From Burkholderiaceae bacterium (GTDB lineage: Bacteria; Pseudomonadota; Gammaproteobacteria; Burkholderiales; Burkholderiaceae_C), in NCBI GenBank assembly GCA_023262365.1, contig JALRBF010000200.1:1-15047 (forward strand): a stretch of 15,047 nucleotides of DNA, written 5' to 3'. This document shows positions 1 to 8,216 of this stretch, in pieces. The translations under genes were made by a program, and so were the position numbers. Every line of letters starts with the position of its first letter. Position 1 is the first letter of the stretch. The notes under the pieces are model-generated. The model was not told the origin of the DNA and made no database searches. It worked only from the letters and a program-made list of their open reading frames with translations.

Positions 1-931
1 GCAAGCCTCTGCAGGCGCGCGCAAGTACGCTGGCGAAGCCTATTTGCGCCACCTGGTGTTGGCGGCCATCGAGTCGCACCCCGACATTCCTGTGGTGATG
101 CACCAAGACCATGGTGTGTCGCCAGCGGTTTGCCAGCAATCCATACGCTCTGGTTTTTCCAGCGTGATGATGGACGGTTCACTGATGCAAGACGGCAAAA
201 CACCCGCCAGCTACGACTACAACGTCGACGTCACCCGTCGGGTGTGTGAAATGGCCCACGCCGTGGGCGTGTCGGTGGAAGGCGAGTTGGGTTGTCTGGG
301 TTCTTTGGAAACGGGAGAGGCCGGCGAAGAAGATGGCATTGGTGCCGTGGGCAAACTCACCCATGACATGTTGCTCACCGACCCGGTGCAGGCCAAAGAC
401 TTTGTCGAGCGCACCGGTGTGGATGCCTTGGCAATCGCCATTGGCACCAGCCACGGCGCATACAAATTCACCCGCAAGCCCACGGGCGACATCTTGGCCA
501 TGGACCAGATCGTGGCGATCCATCAAAGCATTCCCAACACCCATTTGGTCATGCACGGCTCATCGAGCGTGCCGCAAGACTTGCTGGCCAAAATTCGCGA
601 GTTTGGCGGTGACATGAAAGAAACCTACGGCGTGCCGGTTGCCGAAATTCAGCACGCCATCAAGTTTGGCGTGCGCAAGGTCAACATCGACACCGACATT
701 CGCTTGGCCATGACCGCGGCCACGCGCGAATTTTTGGCCAAAAACCCCAGCAAATTCGACCCACGCGAATTTCTTAAGCCTGCGCGTGAGGCCGCCAAGG
801 CGATTTGCAAGCAGCGCTACCTTGAGTTTGGCTGCGAGGGCCAAGCCGCTGGAATCAAAGGGCACACGTTATCGGTGATGGCACAGCGCTACGCCAAAGG
901 CGAGCTGGCCCAAGTGGTGCAAGCGGCTTGA
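1..931 (+). CDS. fba: Fructose-bisphosphate aldolase, class II (5'-truncated)
   Basis: This enzyme reversibly cleaves fructose 1,6-bisphosphate into dihydroxyacetone phosphate and glyceraldehyde 3-phosphate, in glycolysis, gluconeogenesis or the Calvin cycle; it is cytosolic and zinc-dependent. The reading frame is open from base 2 ([15 protein letters not shown]) and runs 309 residues to a TGA at 929-931. The start lies upstream of the window, and about 45 residues are probably missing compared with the usual ~350. Class II hallmarks are visible: VMHQDHG near bases 97-117, [14 protein letters not shown] near 274-315, [10 protein letters not shown] near 440-470 and HGSSSVP near 555-575, which together supply the zinc-binding His and Glu residues. 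NIDTDIRLA follows and belongs to the phosphate-binding C-terminal part. The stop overlaps the purC TTG start (TTGA), so the two are probably co-transcribed. An internal TTG at 44 is not the true start, because conserved sequence precedes it. Confidence 0.95.
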   Translation, partial: QASAGARKYAGEAYLRHLVLAAIESHPDIPVVMHQDHGVSPAVCQQSIRSGFSSVMMDGSLMQDGKTPASYDYNVDVTRRVCEMAHAVGVSVEGELGCLGSLETGEAGEEDGIGAVGKLTHDMLLTDPVQAKDFVERTGVDALAIAIGTSHGAYKFTRKPTGDILAMDQIVAIHQSIPNTHLVMHGSSSVPQDLLAKIREFGGDMKETYGVPVAEIQHAIKFGVRKVNIDTDIRLAMTAATREFLAKNPSKFDPREFLKPAREAAKAICKQRYLEFGCEGQAAGIKGHTLSVMAQRYAKGELAQVVQAA

Positions 932-1824
932 CCGCAGCCGCGCTTCACACCTCAAGCCTGCACTCGTTGCCGCTGCTGGCGCGCGGCAAGGTGCGCGACA
1001 ACTACGTCGTGGGTGAGCACCGCATGCTCATGCTGGCCACCGACCGCATCAGTGCGTACGACGTGGTGATGGCGCAAGCCATTCCAGGCAAGGGCGCGCT
1101 GCTCACGCGCATGGCGCAGTTTTGGTTTGACAAGCTCGCCCACGTGTGTCCCAACCATCTCACCGGTGACGACCCTTGTGCCTTGGTCCACGCCGACGAG
1201 GTGGAGCAAGTGCGCGAGCGTGCCATGGTGGTGCAGCGTTTGCGCCCGTTGCCCATCGAGGCGGTGGTGCGCGGGTACCTAGCCGGCAGCGGCTGGCAAA
1301 GCTACCAGATCAACGGCACCGTGTGTGGCCTAACTTTGCCGGCGGGCTTGCCTCAGGCCAGCCGCTTGAGCGACCCCATTTACACGCCGGCCACCAAAGC
1401 CGAGGCCGGCGCACACGACGAAAACATCAGCTTTGCGCAAACCCAGCGCATGGTGGGCGAAGCGTTGGCTGCGCAGGTGCGTGAGACCGCGTTGGCGTTG
1501 TATCAAGAGGCTGCGGCGTACGCGTTGACGCGCGGCATCATCATTGCCGATACCAAGTTTGAATTTGGCCTAGACGCCAATGACCAATTGGTGCTCATGG
1601 ACGAGGTGTTGACCCCCGATTCGTCGCGCTACTGGCCGGTGGAAGATCACCGCGAGGGCGAGAACCCGCCCAGTTTTGATAAGCAATACCTGCGCGATTG
1701 GTTGGCGCAGGCCACGGTCAATGGCCAACCCTGGGGGCGCTGCGCGCCTGCACCGGCGCTGCCCGATGAGGTGGTGGCGCAAACCGCCGCGCGTTACCAA
1801 GAGGCGTGGCGCCGCCTGTGTTAG
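928..1824 (+). CDS. purC: Phosphoribosylaminoimidazole-succinocarboxamide synthase (SAICAR synthetase)
   Basis: PurC joins CAIR and aspartate, using ATP, to form SAICAR in de novo purine synthesis. The 298-residue product is of the longer PurC type (about 300 residues). Recognisable blocks are ARGKVRDNY (residues 18-26), [10 protein letters not shown] (36-45), [11 protein letters not shown], the substrate-binding stretch [24 protein letters not shown] (about 201-213) and [13 protein letters not shown] (224-236). The start is taken as TTG 928 because it is the only start codon in frame ahead of the conserved N-terminus. It overlaps the fba stop, so translation is probably coupled; no clear Shine-Dalgarno sequence is seen. 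The gene ends at TAG 1822-1824, which overlaps the stop of the opposing cnoX gene. purE and purK, which act just before PurC in the pathway, lie past cnoX. Confidence 0.96.
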   Translation: MTAAALHTSSLHSLPLLARGKVRDNYVVGEHRMLMLATDRISAYDVVMAQAIPGKGALLTRMAQFWFDKLAHVCPNHLTGDDPCALVHADEVEQVRERAMVVQRLRPLPIEAVVRGYLAGSGWQSYQINGTVCGLTLPAGLPQASRLSDPIYTPATKAEAGAHDENISFAQTQRMVGEALAAQVRETALALYQEAAAYALTRGIIIADTKFEFGLDANDQLVLMDEVLTPDSSRYWPVEDHREGENPPSFDKQYLRDWLAQATVNGQPWGRCAPAPALPDEVVAQTAARYQEAWRRLC

Positions 1825-2711
1825 CTCAGCACCACGCTGGATAAGCGGCGGCGGTAACTCGCCACCACCGGGTCTTCGGGGGGCACTTGGCCGTCGGCCA
1901 CCTTGGGCTTGGGGGGCTCCATCACTTCCAAAATCGCCACGTACAGCTTGCGCGCCGCGTCGTCTTGCCAGGTTTTGTCGCGCATCAAAATCTCAAGCAA
2001 CTCGTCCATGGCCGCCGTGGGTTGCTGCTGGTGCAGGTGCCAAGCGGCCAGCGCCAAGCGCGCGTCAAAGTCGCGTTTGTTTGCGGCAATGGCGGCCTCA
2101 AGGGCCTGCGCCTGGGCTTGCTGTCCTTGGGTGACGGCCTGCAGCCATCGTGCCGCGGCGTCAAGTTTGCGGTCGGCGGCGGTCTTGGCCTCAACCGGGG
2201 CCAGCACCTCGCGTGCCAGCTCAAGCTGGTGCTGCAGCAGCAGCTGTTGCAAGTAGGCAAAGCGTGCGGCGTCGTCGTCTGGGTTGGCTTGCACCGCTTG
2301 GGCCAGTTGCTCCAGCGCGGGTGCCGTGCCGGCGGCAGGCGCCTGCTCGGGCTCAGGCTCGGCCGCTGGGGCCTCGTCTTGCGCCATGGGTGTGACGTGT
2401 TTGTTTAAAAATTCGCGCACCTGCTGCGGCGGCAAGGCGCCCATGAAGCCGTCCACCGGTTGCCCGTTTTTAAGCAGCACGCAGGTGGGCAGGCTTTGAA
2501 TGCCAAACGCCCCGGCGAGTTGTTGCTCGGCGTCGGCGTCAACTTTGACCAACTTAAAGCCGCCGGCGTACTCGGTTTCCAGTTTTTCCAAAATCGGCCC
2601 CAGCGTGCGGCACGGGCCACACCAGGCGGCCCAAAAATCCACCAGCACGGGGGTATGGTTGGAGGCTTGAATAACCTCGGCTTCAAAGTTTTGAATGGTG
2701 ACGTCAATCAT
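1821..2711 (-). CDS. cnoX: Thioredoxin-TPR chaperone (CnoX/YbbN family)
   Basis: The 296-residue protein has an N-terminal thioredoxin domain (residues about 1-107) with an intact WCGPC active site (30-34) and cis-proline loop LPT (74-76). An acidic Ala/Pro/Glu linker (about 109-130) follows, then a helical TPR-like domain (about 131-265). The C-terminal block with [13 protein letters not shown] and YRRRLSSVV is typical of CnoX/YbbN proteins. In E. coli, CnoX holds oxidation-damaged clients and passes them to GroEL or DnaK. E. coli CnoX lacks a redox-active CXXC, whereas this protein keeps both cysteines and so may reduce disulfides, as described for Caulobacter CnoX. The ATG at 2711 is chosen because [10 protein letters not shown] is a normal thioredoxin start; the frame could extend to 2756 but that adds only non-conserved residues. 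A GAGG lies about 14 nt upstream. The gene sits inverted between purC and purE. Confidence 0.9.
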   Translation of the reverse strand: MIDVTIQNFEAEVIQASNHTPVLVDFWAAWCGPCRTLGPILEKLETEYAGGFKLVKVDADAEQQLAGAFGIQSLPTCVLLKNGQPVDGFMGALPPQQVREFLNKHVTPMAQDEAPAAEPEPEQAPAAGTAPALEQLAQAVQANPDDDAARFAYLQQLLLQHQLELAREVLAPVEAKTAADRKLDAAARWLQAVTQGQQAQAQALEAAIAANKRDFDARLALAAWHLHQQQPTAAMDELLEILMRDKTWQDDAARKLYVAILEVMEPPKPKVADGQVPPEDPVVASYRRRLSSVVLS

Positions 2712-2725
2712 GGTGTGGGCAGCAA

Positions 2726-2744
2726 GCCTCGTAAAATAAAGCCT
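2726..2744. promoter_or_regulatory. Possible divergent promoter between cnoX and purE
   Basis: The 47 bp between the two start codons contain a small AT-rich island in otherwise GC-rich DNA. On the plus strand TAAAAT (2732-2737) is a good -10 candidate for purE; the expected start of transcription would be near 2744, just before the purE ribosome-binding site. On the minus strand TATTTT in the same island could serve cnoX. No convincing -35 element is visible at the right distance for either, so this is a weak call based on position and composition. Confidence 0.3.
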
Positions 2745-2758
2745 TTGAGGGAGCACGC

Positions 2759-3250
2759 ATGAGCGATGTGGCAGTGGCAGTGGTCATGGGGTCAACCAGT
2801 GACTGGGATGTGATGCAACACGCCGCCGAGGTGTTGCGCGACATGCAGGTGTCGCACGAAACACGGGTGGTGTCGGCGCATCGCATGCCCGACGACATGT
2901 TTGCCTTTGCCCAAGCCGCTCAAGCGCGCGGGTTACGTGCCATTATCGCGGGTGCCGGCGGCGCGGCCCATTTGCCTGGCATGCTGGCGGCCAAAACCCC
3001 GGTGCCGGTGCTGGGTGTGCCGGTGCCTTCGCGCCATTTGCAAGGGGTCGACAGTCTGCACAGCATGGTGCAAATGCCGCGTGGAGTGCCCGTGGCCACG
3101 TTTGCCATTGGCGCGGCCGGCGCGGCCAACGCCGCGTTGTTTGCCGTGGCCATGTTGGCGCACGGGCAGCCCGCGCTGGCGCAGCGTCTGGCGGCCTTTC
3201 GCCAGGCCCAAACCGAGCGCGCGCGCGCCAGCGAGTTGCCCCACCCATGA
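2759..3250 (+). CDS. purE: N5-carboxyaminoimidazole ribonucleotide mutase
   Basis: PurE moves the carboxylate of N5-CAIR to carbon 4 to give CAIR in purine synthesis. The product has 163 residues, the normal size of class I PurE, and the adjacent purK confirms the bacterial two-step route. Conserved sites are GSTSDW (11-16), SAHRMPD (39-45), which holds the catalytic His, and [10 protein letters not shown] (65-74). [12 protein letters not shown] and the closing helix with GAANAALFA follow. ATG 2759 has a strong ribosome-binding site, GAGGGAG at 2747-2753, five bases ahead. The stop TGA at 3248-3250 overlaps the purK ATG (ATGA). purE is probably the first gene of a purE-purK-tsaC transcript. 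Confidence 0.97.
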   Translation: MSDVAVAVVMGSTSDWDVMQHAAEVLRDMQVSHETRVVSAHRMPDDMFAFAQAAQARGLRAIIAGAGGAAHLPGMLAAKTPVPVLGVPVPSRHLQGVDSLHSMVQMPRGVPVATFAIGAAGAANAALFAVAMLAHGQPALAQRLAAFRQAQTERARASELPHP

Positions 3251-4449
3251 CGCCGCTGCCACCCTCGCTGGTGTTGGCCAACGGCCGCCCAACCACGCTG
3301 GGGGTGCTGGGCGGCGGGCAGCTCGGGCGCATGTTTGTGCACACCGCGCAGCGCATGGGGTACCGCGTGGTGGTGCTCGACCCCGACCCCGAGAGCCCAG
3401 CCGGGCTGGTCAGCCATCAGCACATTCAGGCCGAATACGACGACCCCGACGCGTTGGCGGCCATGGTGCGCTTGTGCGATGCGGTGACGGTGGAGTTTGA
3501 AAACCTGCCGGCTGCGGCCTTGCAAAGCCTCACCGGGCGGGTGCGTCTGGCCCCTGGGGCCCGCGCTGTAGAGGTGGCACAAAACCGGATGGCCGAAAAA
3601 GCGTTTTTTGCCGCGCACGCCGCAGCCCTGGGTGTGGGCCCGGGGCCTTATGCCTGCATCGAAAGCGCGCAAGATTGGGCTGGTGTGCCGCCCGGGTTGT
3701 TTCCCGGTCTGCTCAAAACCGCACGGCTGGGCTACGACGGCAAAGGGCAGCAGGCGGTGGCGGATGTTGCCGCCGCACGCGCGGCCTGGTCTGGCTTGCA
3801 CGAGGTGCCGTGTGTGCTGGAGCAAGCCCTGCCGCTGCGCGCCGAATACTCGCTGCTGGTGGCCCGTGGCGCCGATGGCCAATGTGTGATGTTGCCGCCG
3901 CAACACAACGTGCACCGGCACGGCATTTTGGTCCGCACCGAGGTTGACCCGCATGCCCCCACGCCCATTTGGTGGCCGCGTGCGGTGCAAGCGGCGCAAG
4001 CCTTGGCCGCCGCCCTGGACTACGTGGGCGTGCTGTGTTTGGAGTGCTTTTTGGTTGACGACGGCAGCGCCGACGGGCGCCTGGTGCTCAACGAAATGGC
4101 CCCCAGGCCGCACAACAGCGTCCACTACAGCATCGACGCGTGCGACATCTCGCAATTTGAACTGCAAGTGCGCGCCATGGCTGGCCTGCCGCTGGTGGCC
4201 CCGCGCTTGATGCAGGGTGTGGTGATGGTCAATCTGTTGGGCGACCTGTGGCTTGACGCCCAGGGCGGGTTGCGTCATCCACCGTGGGCTGAGGTGCTGG
4301 CCATTCCTGGGGTTAAGCTGCACTTGTACGGCAAAACCGAGGCGCGCGCGGGGCGCAAAATGGGCCACCTGACGGTGCTGGCCCCCAACGTGGAACAGGC
4401 CCGGGCGCAGGCGCAACGTGCGCAGGCGTTGTTGGGCATGGACGAGTGA
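3247..4449 (+). CDS. purK: N5-carboxyaminoimidazole ribonucleotide synthase
   Basis: PurK uses ATP and bicarbonate to carboxylate AIR, giving N5-CAIR, the PurE substrate. The 400-residue protein is an ATP-grasp enzyme. The N-terminal nucleotide-fold motif [13 protein letters not shown] is at residues 18-30. VTVEFENLP and NRMAEKAFF mark the junction to the ATP-grasp domain, and [14 protein letters not shown] is the flexible ATP-binding loop. [18 protein letters not shown] (about 282-299) carries metal and substrate ligands. The C-terminal [18 protein letters not shown] is also characteristic. The ATG overlaps the purE stop by 4 nt, and its own TGA overlaps the GTG start of tsaC (GTGA), so the three genes look translationally coupled. 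Confidence 0.97.
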   Translation: MTPLPPSLVLANGRPTTLGVLGGGQLGRMFVHTAQRMGYRVVVLDPDPESPAGLVSHQHIQAEYDDPDALAAMVRLCDAVTVEFENLPAAALQSLTGRVRLAPGARAVEVAQNRMAEKAFFAAHAAALGVGPGPYACIESAQDWAGVPPGLFPGLLKTARLGYDGKGQQAVADVAAARAAWSGLHEVPCVLEQALPLRAEYSLLVARGADGQCVMLPPQHNVHRHGILVRTEVDPHAPTPIWWPRAVQAAQALAAALDYVGVLCLECFLVDDGSADGRLVLNEMAPRPHNSVHYSIDACDISQFELQVRAMAGLPLVAPRLMQGVVMVNLLGDLWLDAQGGLRHPPWAEVLAIPGVKLHLYGKTEARAGRKMGHLTVLAPNVEQARAQAQRAQALLGMDE

Positions 4450-5465
4450 CCCCGCCGTTGGCACCCACGGGCTTGCGGGTTAGCCACGACGTGCGCGCCT
4501 GCGCCCAGCACCTGGCCGCCGGCGGCTTGCTTGGGCTGCCCACCGAAACCGTGTACGGCTTGGCCGCCGATGCGCAAAACGCCGCCGCCGTGCGTGCGGT
4601 GTTTGCCCTCAAAGGCCGCCCGCCCGAGCATCCCCTCATCGTGCATGTGGCCGCCGACGAGCCTGGCGCGACGCCGGCTTGGTCACACTTTGCCTCGCAT
4701 GCGCCGGACTGGGCCCACACCCTCATGCAATCGTTTTGGCCAGGGCCGCTGACGCTGGTATTGCCGCGCCGGCCCGAGGTGGCCTGCGTCATGGCCGCTG
4801 GGTTGCCCACCGTGGCGGTGCGTTGCCCGTCGCACCCCTTGGCGCAGCAGGTGCTGGTGGCGGCCCGTGCCTTGGGCGTGTGTGGTGTGGCCGCGCCCAG
4901 CGCCAACCGGTTTGGCCGCATCAGCCCCACCCTGGCCTCGCACGTGGTTGACGAATTTGCCGACCATGCCGACAGCCAAACGCTGTGCGTGCTGGACGGC
5001 GGCGCGTGCGACGTGGGGATTGAGTCCACCATTGTGGATGCCTCGCGCCAACACCCGGTGCTGCTGCGCCCCGGCATGCTCGATCGGGCTGCCATCGAAG
5101 CGGTGCTGGGGCAGCCGTTGTGCAACCCGGACGCCGCGGCGCCCCGGGTCTCAGGTGCGTTGGCTTCGCACTACGCGCCGCGCACGCCGCTGCGGTTATG
5201 GTCCGCGGCGGATCTGGCTGAGGCTTTGCCGCAAGCCGGGCCCGGGGTAGCGGTGTACGCTTGGGCATCGGTGCGCAAACTGGCGCCGCAGGTGCCGGGT
5301 TTTGACTTGCCCGACCAGCCCGCGGCTTGCGCCCACGAGCTGTTTGCCGTGTTGCGTGCCATGGACGCCATGGCCGTGCAGGCCTTGTGGGTGCAGCAAC
5401 CCCCCGAGCACCCGAGTTGGGACGGCGTGCGCGACCGGTTGCGCCGCGCCGCCCACGTGGCCTAA
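4446..5465 (+). CDS. tsaC: L-threonylcarbamoyladenylate synthase (Sua5 type)
   Basis: This enzyme makes threonylcarbamoyl-AMP from threonine, bicarbonate and ATP, the first step of tRNA t6A37 synthesis; TsaB (encoded at 6950), TsaD and TsaE then transfer the group to tRNA. The YrdC-like catalytic domain spans about residues 12-210. Its motifs are PTETVYGL (32-39), KGRPPEHPLIVH (56-67), APSANRFGRISPT (150-162) and GIESTIVD (191-198). The length of 339 residues and the linker SGALASHYAPRTPLR (236-250) leading into a C-terminal domain show the two-domain Sua5 form and not the short TsaC form. The gene starts with GTG at 4446, overlapping the purK stop. No other start fits the conserved N-terminus better. 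The TAA at 5463-5465 faces the dacB stop 16 bp away. Confidence 0.95.
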   Translation: MTPPLAPTGLRVSHDVRACAQHLAAGGLLGLPTETVYGLAADAQNAAAVRAVFALKGRPPEHPLIVHVAADEPGATPAWSHFASHAPDWAHTLMQSFWPGPLTLVLPRRPEVACVMAAGLPTVAVRCPSHPLAQQVLVAARALGVCGVAAPSANRFGRISPTLASHVVDEFADHADSQTLCVLDGGACDVGIESTIVDASRQHPVLLRPGMLDRAAIEAVLGQPLCNPDAAAPRVSGALASHYAPRTPLRLWSAADLAEALPQAGPGVAVYAWASVRKLAPQVPGFDLPDQPAACAHELFAVLRAMDAMAVQALWVQQPPEHPSWDGVRDRLRRAAHVA

Positions 5466-5482
5466 AGCTGCCTCAAGCGGCT
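5466..5482. terminator. Small hairpin filling the tsaC/dacB convergent gap
   Basis: AGCTGC (5466-5471) can pair with GCGGCT (5477-5482) across a five-base loop CTCAA, with one G-T wobble. The stem occupies exactly the gap between the two facing stop codons. Neither strand has a real U-tract after it (the minus strand continues TTTAGG), so it is at best a weak bidirectional terminator and could be chance. Confidence 0.22.
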
Positions 5483-6951
5483 CAGTGGGGCCGTGCTTGC
5501 GGTGTGGGTTGCTGCGCGGCCCAGGCCAGCAGTTGCATCAAGGCCGCGCGGCCACCCCGGGCCGGTTCGTGGTTGATGATGCCCACCACCACCAGCCACT
5601 GCCCCTGTGTGTTGCGCACGTAGCCAGCCACCGACGCCACGTCGCGCAAGGTGCCGGTTTTAAGCCAGGCCTGCCCCAGCAGCGCGGCCTCGCCGCGTTG
5701 ATGCCCCACCCGCTTGACCGTGCCGTCGATACCGGCGATCGCCAGCGATTGCCGGAATGTCTCGGCGTAGGGTGCACGCAGGTTGTGTTGCAGCAAGGCC
5801 GCCAACGCCGCAGCGCTGAGCTGGCCTTGGCGAGTTAGGCCCGAGCCGTTGATGACCTTGGGTAGGGGCTGCTCGGGCAGGGTGCGCCGCCACCACGCGG
5901 CCAGGGTTTGTTGCGCACCGTCAAAGGTGGCGGGCTGTTGCGGCGATAGCGTCAAAAACAGCTGCTGCGCCATGACGTTGTTGCTGAATTTGTTGATGTC
6001 TTGAATCACCTCGCCCAGCGGCAACGACGGTGCGCGCAGCAGCGAGGTGGCGTGTGCTGGTACGTGGCCCCAACGCACGGTACCACGCAGCTGCCCACCG
6101 CTGGCCTGCCACAGCCCGAGCAACGCACGCTTGGCGTGGGCTTGGGGGTCGGCGTATGCCACGGGCCATTCTTGCTCGCCGCAAGCGCGCGGGTAGGCTC
6201 CGCGCAGGCGGTAGTGGCGTGGATTTGAAAAATCCGCCCGCAGCGCTTGGTGCCAGTCGCCACACCGTCCCCCTTGCAGGCGGACCCGCTTGGGCACACG
6301 CAGGCCGGCCATGGCCGGCTCAACCTCCACTGTCGCGTAGCCCGCATGGGGTTGCGGAACAAAACGCAGAATCACTGCCTTAAAGTTCACCAGCAGCGCG
6401 TCCGGTTGCACGTTGTAAGGCCGCAGCGCTTCGCCGTCAAAGCCGCCGGCTTCGTGCTTGGGCAAGGCAAAGGCGCTGTTATCCAGCACCATGTCGCCGT
6501 CAATGGCACGTATCCCTTGGGCTTGCAGCTGCGCGTAAATGGCTTCAATGCGCTCGAGTACCAGCTTGGGGTCGCCGCCGCCGCGCACGTACAGGTTGCC
6601 ACGCAGGTGGCCATTGCGTATCACGCCGTCGGTTAAAAAATCGGTGTGCCACACGTAGGTCGGGCCAAGCAAGTCAAGCCCTGCGGAGGTGGTGACCAGC
6701 TTGGCAATTGAGGCTGGGTTCATGGCGCGCTTGGGCGCCACACTCAGTATCGCCGGCCCACTGCCAGCAGGCTGCACCAGCACCGATAAGCTTTGCAGCG
6801 GCAAATTGGCGCGCGCCATGGCCGCTTGTACAGACTGGGGAATGGTGTCGGTATCATGAGCGGCCCGCGCGCCAGGGGTGGCCCAAGCCATAACCAAAGC
6901 CAGTGTCCAGGCGGCCCCATAACGGTGCGTGGTGAAGGTCTTGCTGCGCAT
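5482..6951 (-). CDS. dacB: D-alanyl-D-alanine carboxypeptidase/endopeptidase (PBP4)
   Basis: This is a periplasmic penicillin-binding protein of the S13 family that trims or cleaves peptidoglycan peptide cross-links. The 489-residue product begins with a signal peptide: positive residues up to R10, a hydrophobic core at about 12-25, and likely cleavage after the ARA at 28-30. The three active-site motifs are present: SIAK (81-84, nucleophile Ser81), SNN (323-325) and KTG (431-433). The long insert between the first two motifs is normal for PBP4. INGSGLTRQGQLSA and the closing VVVGIINH are also typical. The start ATG at 6951-6949 shares a CATG with the most likely tsaB start, so the promoter must lie within neighbouring coding sequence. 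Whether it is mainly carboxypeptidase or endopeptidase cannot be told from sequence. Confidence 0.95.
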   Translation of the reverse strand: MRSKTFTTHRYGAAWTLALVMAWATPGARAAHDTDTIPQSVQAAMARANLPLQSLSVLVQPAGSGPAILSVAPKRAMNPASIAKLVTTSAGLDLLGPTYVWHTDFLTDGVIRNGHLRGNLYVRGGGDPKLVLERIEAIYAQLQAQGIRAIDGDMVLDNSAFALPKHEAGGFDGEALRPYNVQPDALLVNFKAVILRFVPQPHAGYATVEVEPAMAGLRVPKRVRLQGGRCGDWHQALRADFSNPRHYRLRGAYPRACGEQEWPVAYADPQAHAKRALLGLWQASGGQLRGTVRWGHVPAHATSLLRAPSLPLGEVIQDINKFSNNVMAQQLFLTLSPQQPATFDGAQQTLAAWWRRTLPEQPLPKVINGSGLTRQGQLSAAALAALLQHNLRAPYAETFRQSLAIAGIDGTVKRVGHQRGEAALLGQAWLKTGTLRDVASVAGYVRNTQGQWLVVVGIINHEPARGGRAALMQLLAWAAQQPTPQARPH

Positions 6952-7711
6952 GTCTCTATCGTCTCACAAACCGCTGCATCATATGTTGGCCTGGGATACC
7001 AGTGGCAGCACGGTGAGCGCGGCCCTAGGCCGTGGCGCGTGGTTGGCGCAAGGCGCGGCCGTGCACGTGCAAAGCGCGCACGCCGTTGGCGGCGCGCAGG
7101 CCTCGGCCACGTTGTTGCCGGCGTTGCAAGGGCTGCTGCAGCAGGCCGGGTTGGCGTGGCGCGATGTGCACGCCTTGGTGGTGGGGCAAGGCCCGGGCGC
7201 GTTTACCGGGCTGCGCACGGCCTGCAGCTTGGCGCAGGGCTTGGCCCTGGGGCTGGGCGATGTGCCGGTGATCATGGTGCCAAGCCTCATGGCCATGGCC
7301 CACACGGCGCGGCTGCAATGCCCCGACTGGCGAGTGGCAGGCGAGATACATGTGGCCTTGGACGCGCGCATGGGCCAGTGGTACACCGCAAGCTACCGGT
7401 TTGACGACGCCGCGGCGGTGCCGTGGCAGGTGCCGCAGGTGGTGCAGCCCCCGGCGCTGTGGCAGCCGGGCCAGTGGCTTGAGGCGGTGCAGGCCAGTCA
7501 AGGCCGGCGCCTGGCCTACCAGCTCGCGCCCGAGGCCACGTGGCCGGCGGCCATCGACGCCCAGGCCGCGCCACCCTCGGCGAGCGCCATGCTGCATTTG
7601 GCACCGGCGCATTGGCGGGCGGCGCAGGTGGTATCGGCCGCTGACGTGATGCCGCTTTACGTGCGCGACGAAGTGGCGCAAACCATGGCCCAGCGGGGGG
7701 TGGCGTCTTGA
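6950..7711 (+). CDS. tsaB: tRNA threonylcarbamoyladenosine biosynthesis protein TsaB
   Basis: TsaB is the non-catalytic partner of TsaD in the complex that attaches threonylcarbamoyl to A37 of ANN-decoding tRNAs. Family marks are the opening LAWDTSGSTVSAAL (13-26), VVGQGPGAFTGLRTACSLAQ (77-96) and ALDARMGQWY (136-145). The protein has 253 residues if it starts at ATG 6950. The C-terminal third is less conserved, as usual in this family. Start choice is uncertain. ATG 6950 has GAAGG 11 bases ahead, slightly far. ATG 6983 would put MLAWDTS at the N-terminus, as in most TsaB proteins, but has no ribosome-binding site. An upstream GTG at 6929 is unlikely. The TGA at 7709-7711 overlaps the rimI TTG. 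The substrate for the pathway comes from tsaC at 4446. Confidence 0.92.
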   Translation: MSLSSHKPLHHMLAWDTSGSTVSAALGRGAWLAQGAAVHVQSAHAVGGAQASATLLPALQGLLQQAGLAWRDVHALVVGQGPGAFTGLRTACSLAQGLALGLGDVPVIMVPSLMAMAHTARLQCPDWRVAGEIHVALDARMGQWYTASYRFDDAAAVPWQVPQVVQPPALWQPGQWLEAVQASQGRRLAYQLAPEATWPAAIDAQAAPPSASAMLHLAPAHWRAAQVVSAADVMPLYVRDEVAQTMAQRGVAS

Positions 7712-8211
7712 GCGCGCCCTGGCTACAAGCCATGCAGGCCAGCGATTTGCTGGCCGTGCACGCCGTGGAGCAAGCCAGCCACGCCCACCCGTGGAGCCAT
7801 GGCAATTTTGCCGACAGCTTACGCGATGGGCACTGGGCCCACATGTTGCTGCGCCCGCCCCAGCCGCAAGCGCCGGCGTCGTGGCACGTGCCCCAAGGCG
7901 CGCGTCTGCTGGGTCATGCGGTGGCATGGTTGGGCGTGGACGAGGTGCACGTGCTCAACCTCACCGTGGCCCCAGACGTCAGACGCCAAGGCCACGCCAG
8001 CGGCCTGTTGCAGGCGGTGCGCGGGTGGGCTCAGCGTCAGGCCGCGCACGCCATTTGGCTAGAGGTTCGGGTAGGCAACGCCGCGGCGCGTGCCTTGTAC
8101 CGCGCGGCGGGCTACGAAGAGGTGGCCACGCGTGCGCGATACTACCCCTTGAGTGCCACCCAGCGTGAAGACGCGGTGGTGATGCGCCTGCCCTTACCCG
8201 TGGCCATTTGA
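7708..8211 (+). CDS. rimI: Ribosomal protein S18-alanine N-acetyltransferase
   Basis: RimI acetylates the N-terminal alanine of ribosomal protein S18 using acetyl-CoA. The 167-residue protein shows the GNAT fold: HPWSHGNFADSL near the N-terminus (27-38), NLTVAPDVRRQGHASGLL with the acetyl-CoA-binding RRQGHA (92-97), WLEVRVGNAAARALYRAAGY with the expected catalytic Glu119 and Tyr131, and the RimI-type ending YYPLSATQREDAVVM. A Pro/Ala-rich segment of about 18 residues (49-66) is extra relative to E. coli RimI, which is 148 residues. The TTG start at 7708 overlaps the tsaB stop and is preceded by a G-run (7695-7700) that may serve as ribosome-binding site; ATG 7732 is an alternative. The tsaB-rimI pairing is common in bacteria. 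Confidence 0.92.
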   Translation: MSAPWLQAMQASDLLAVHAVEQASHAHPWSHGNFADSLRDGHWAHMLLRPPQPQAPASWHVPQGARLLGHAVAWLGVDEVHVLNLTVAPDVRRQGHASGLLQAVRGWAQRQAAHAIWLEVRVGNAAARALYRAAGYEEVATRARYYPLSATQREDAVVMRLPLPVAI

Positions 8212-8216
8212 GTTCC

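Noticed and set aside
2712..2756. 15-residue extension of CnoX to a start at 2756
   Set aside because: It would nearly abut the purE start and cover its promoter and ribosome-binding site; the thioredoxin domain normally begins at [10 protein letters not shown].
2920..4464. Long antisense open frame of about 514 codons opposite purE/purK
   Set aside because: It lies opposite confidently identified purE, purK and tsaC sequence, has low-complexity Arg/His/Gln-rich composition and no recognisable domain. Long antisense frames are expected in GC-rich coding DNA.
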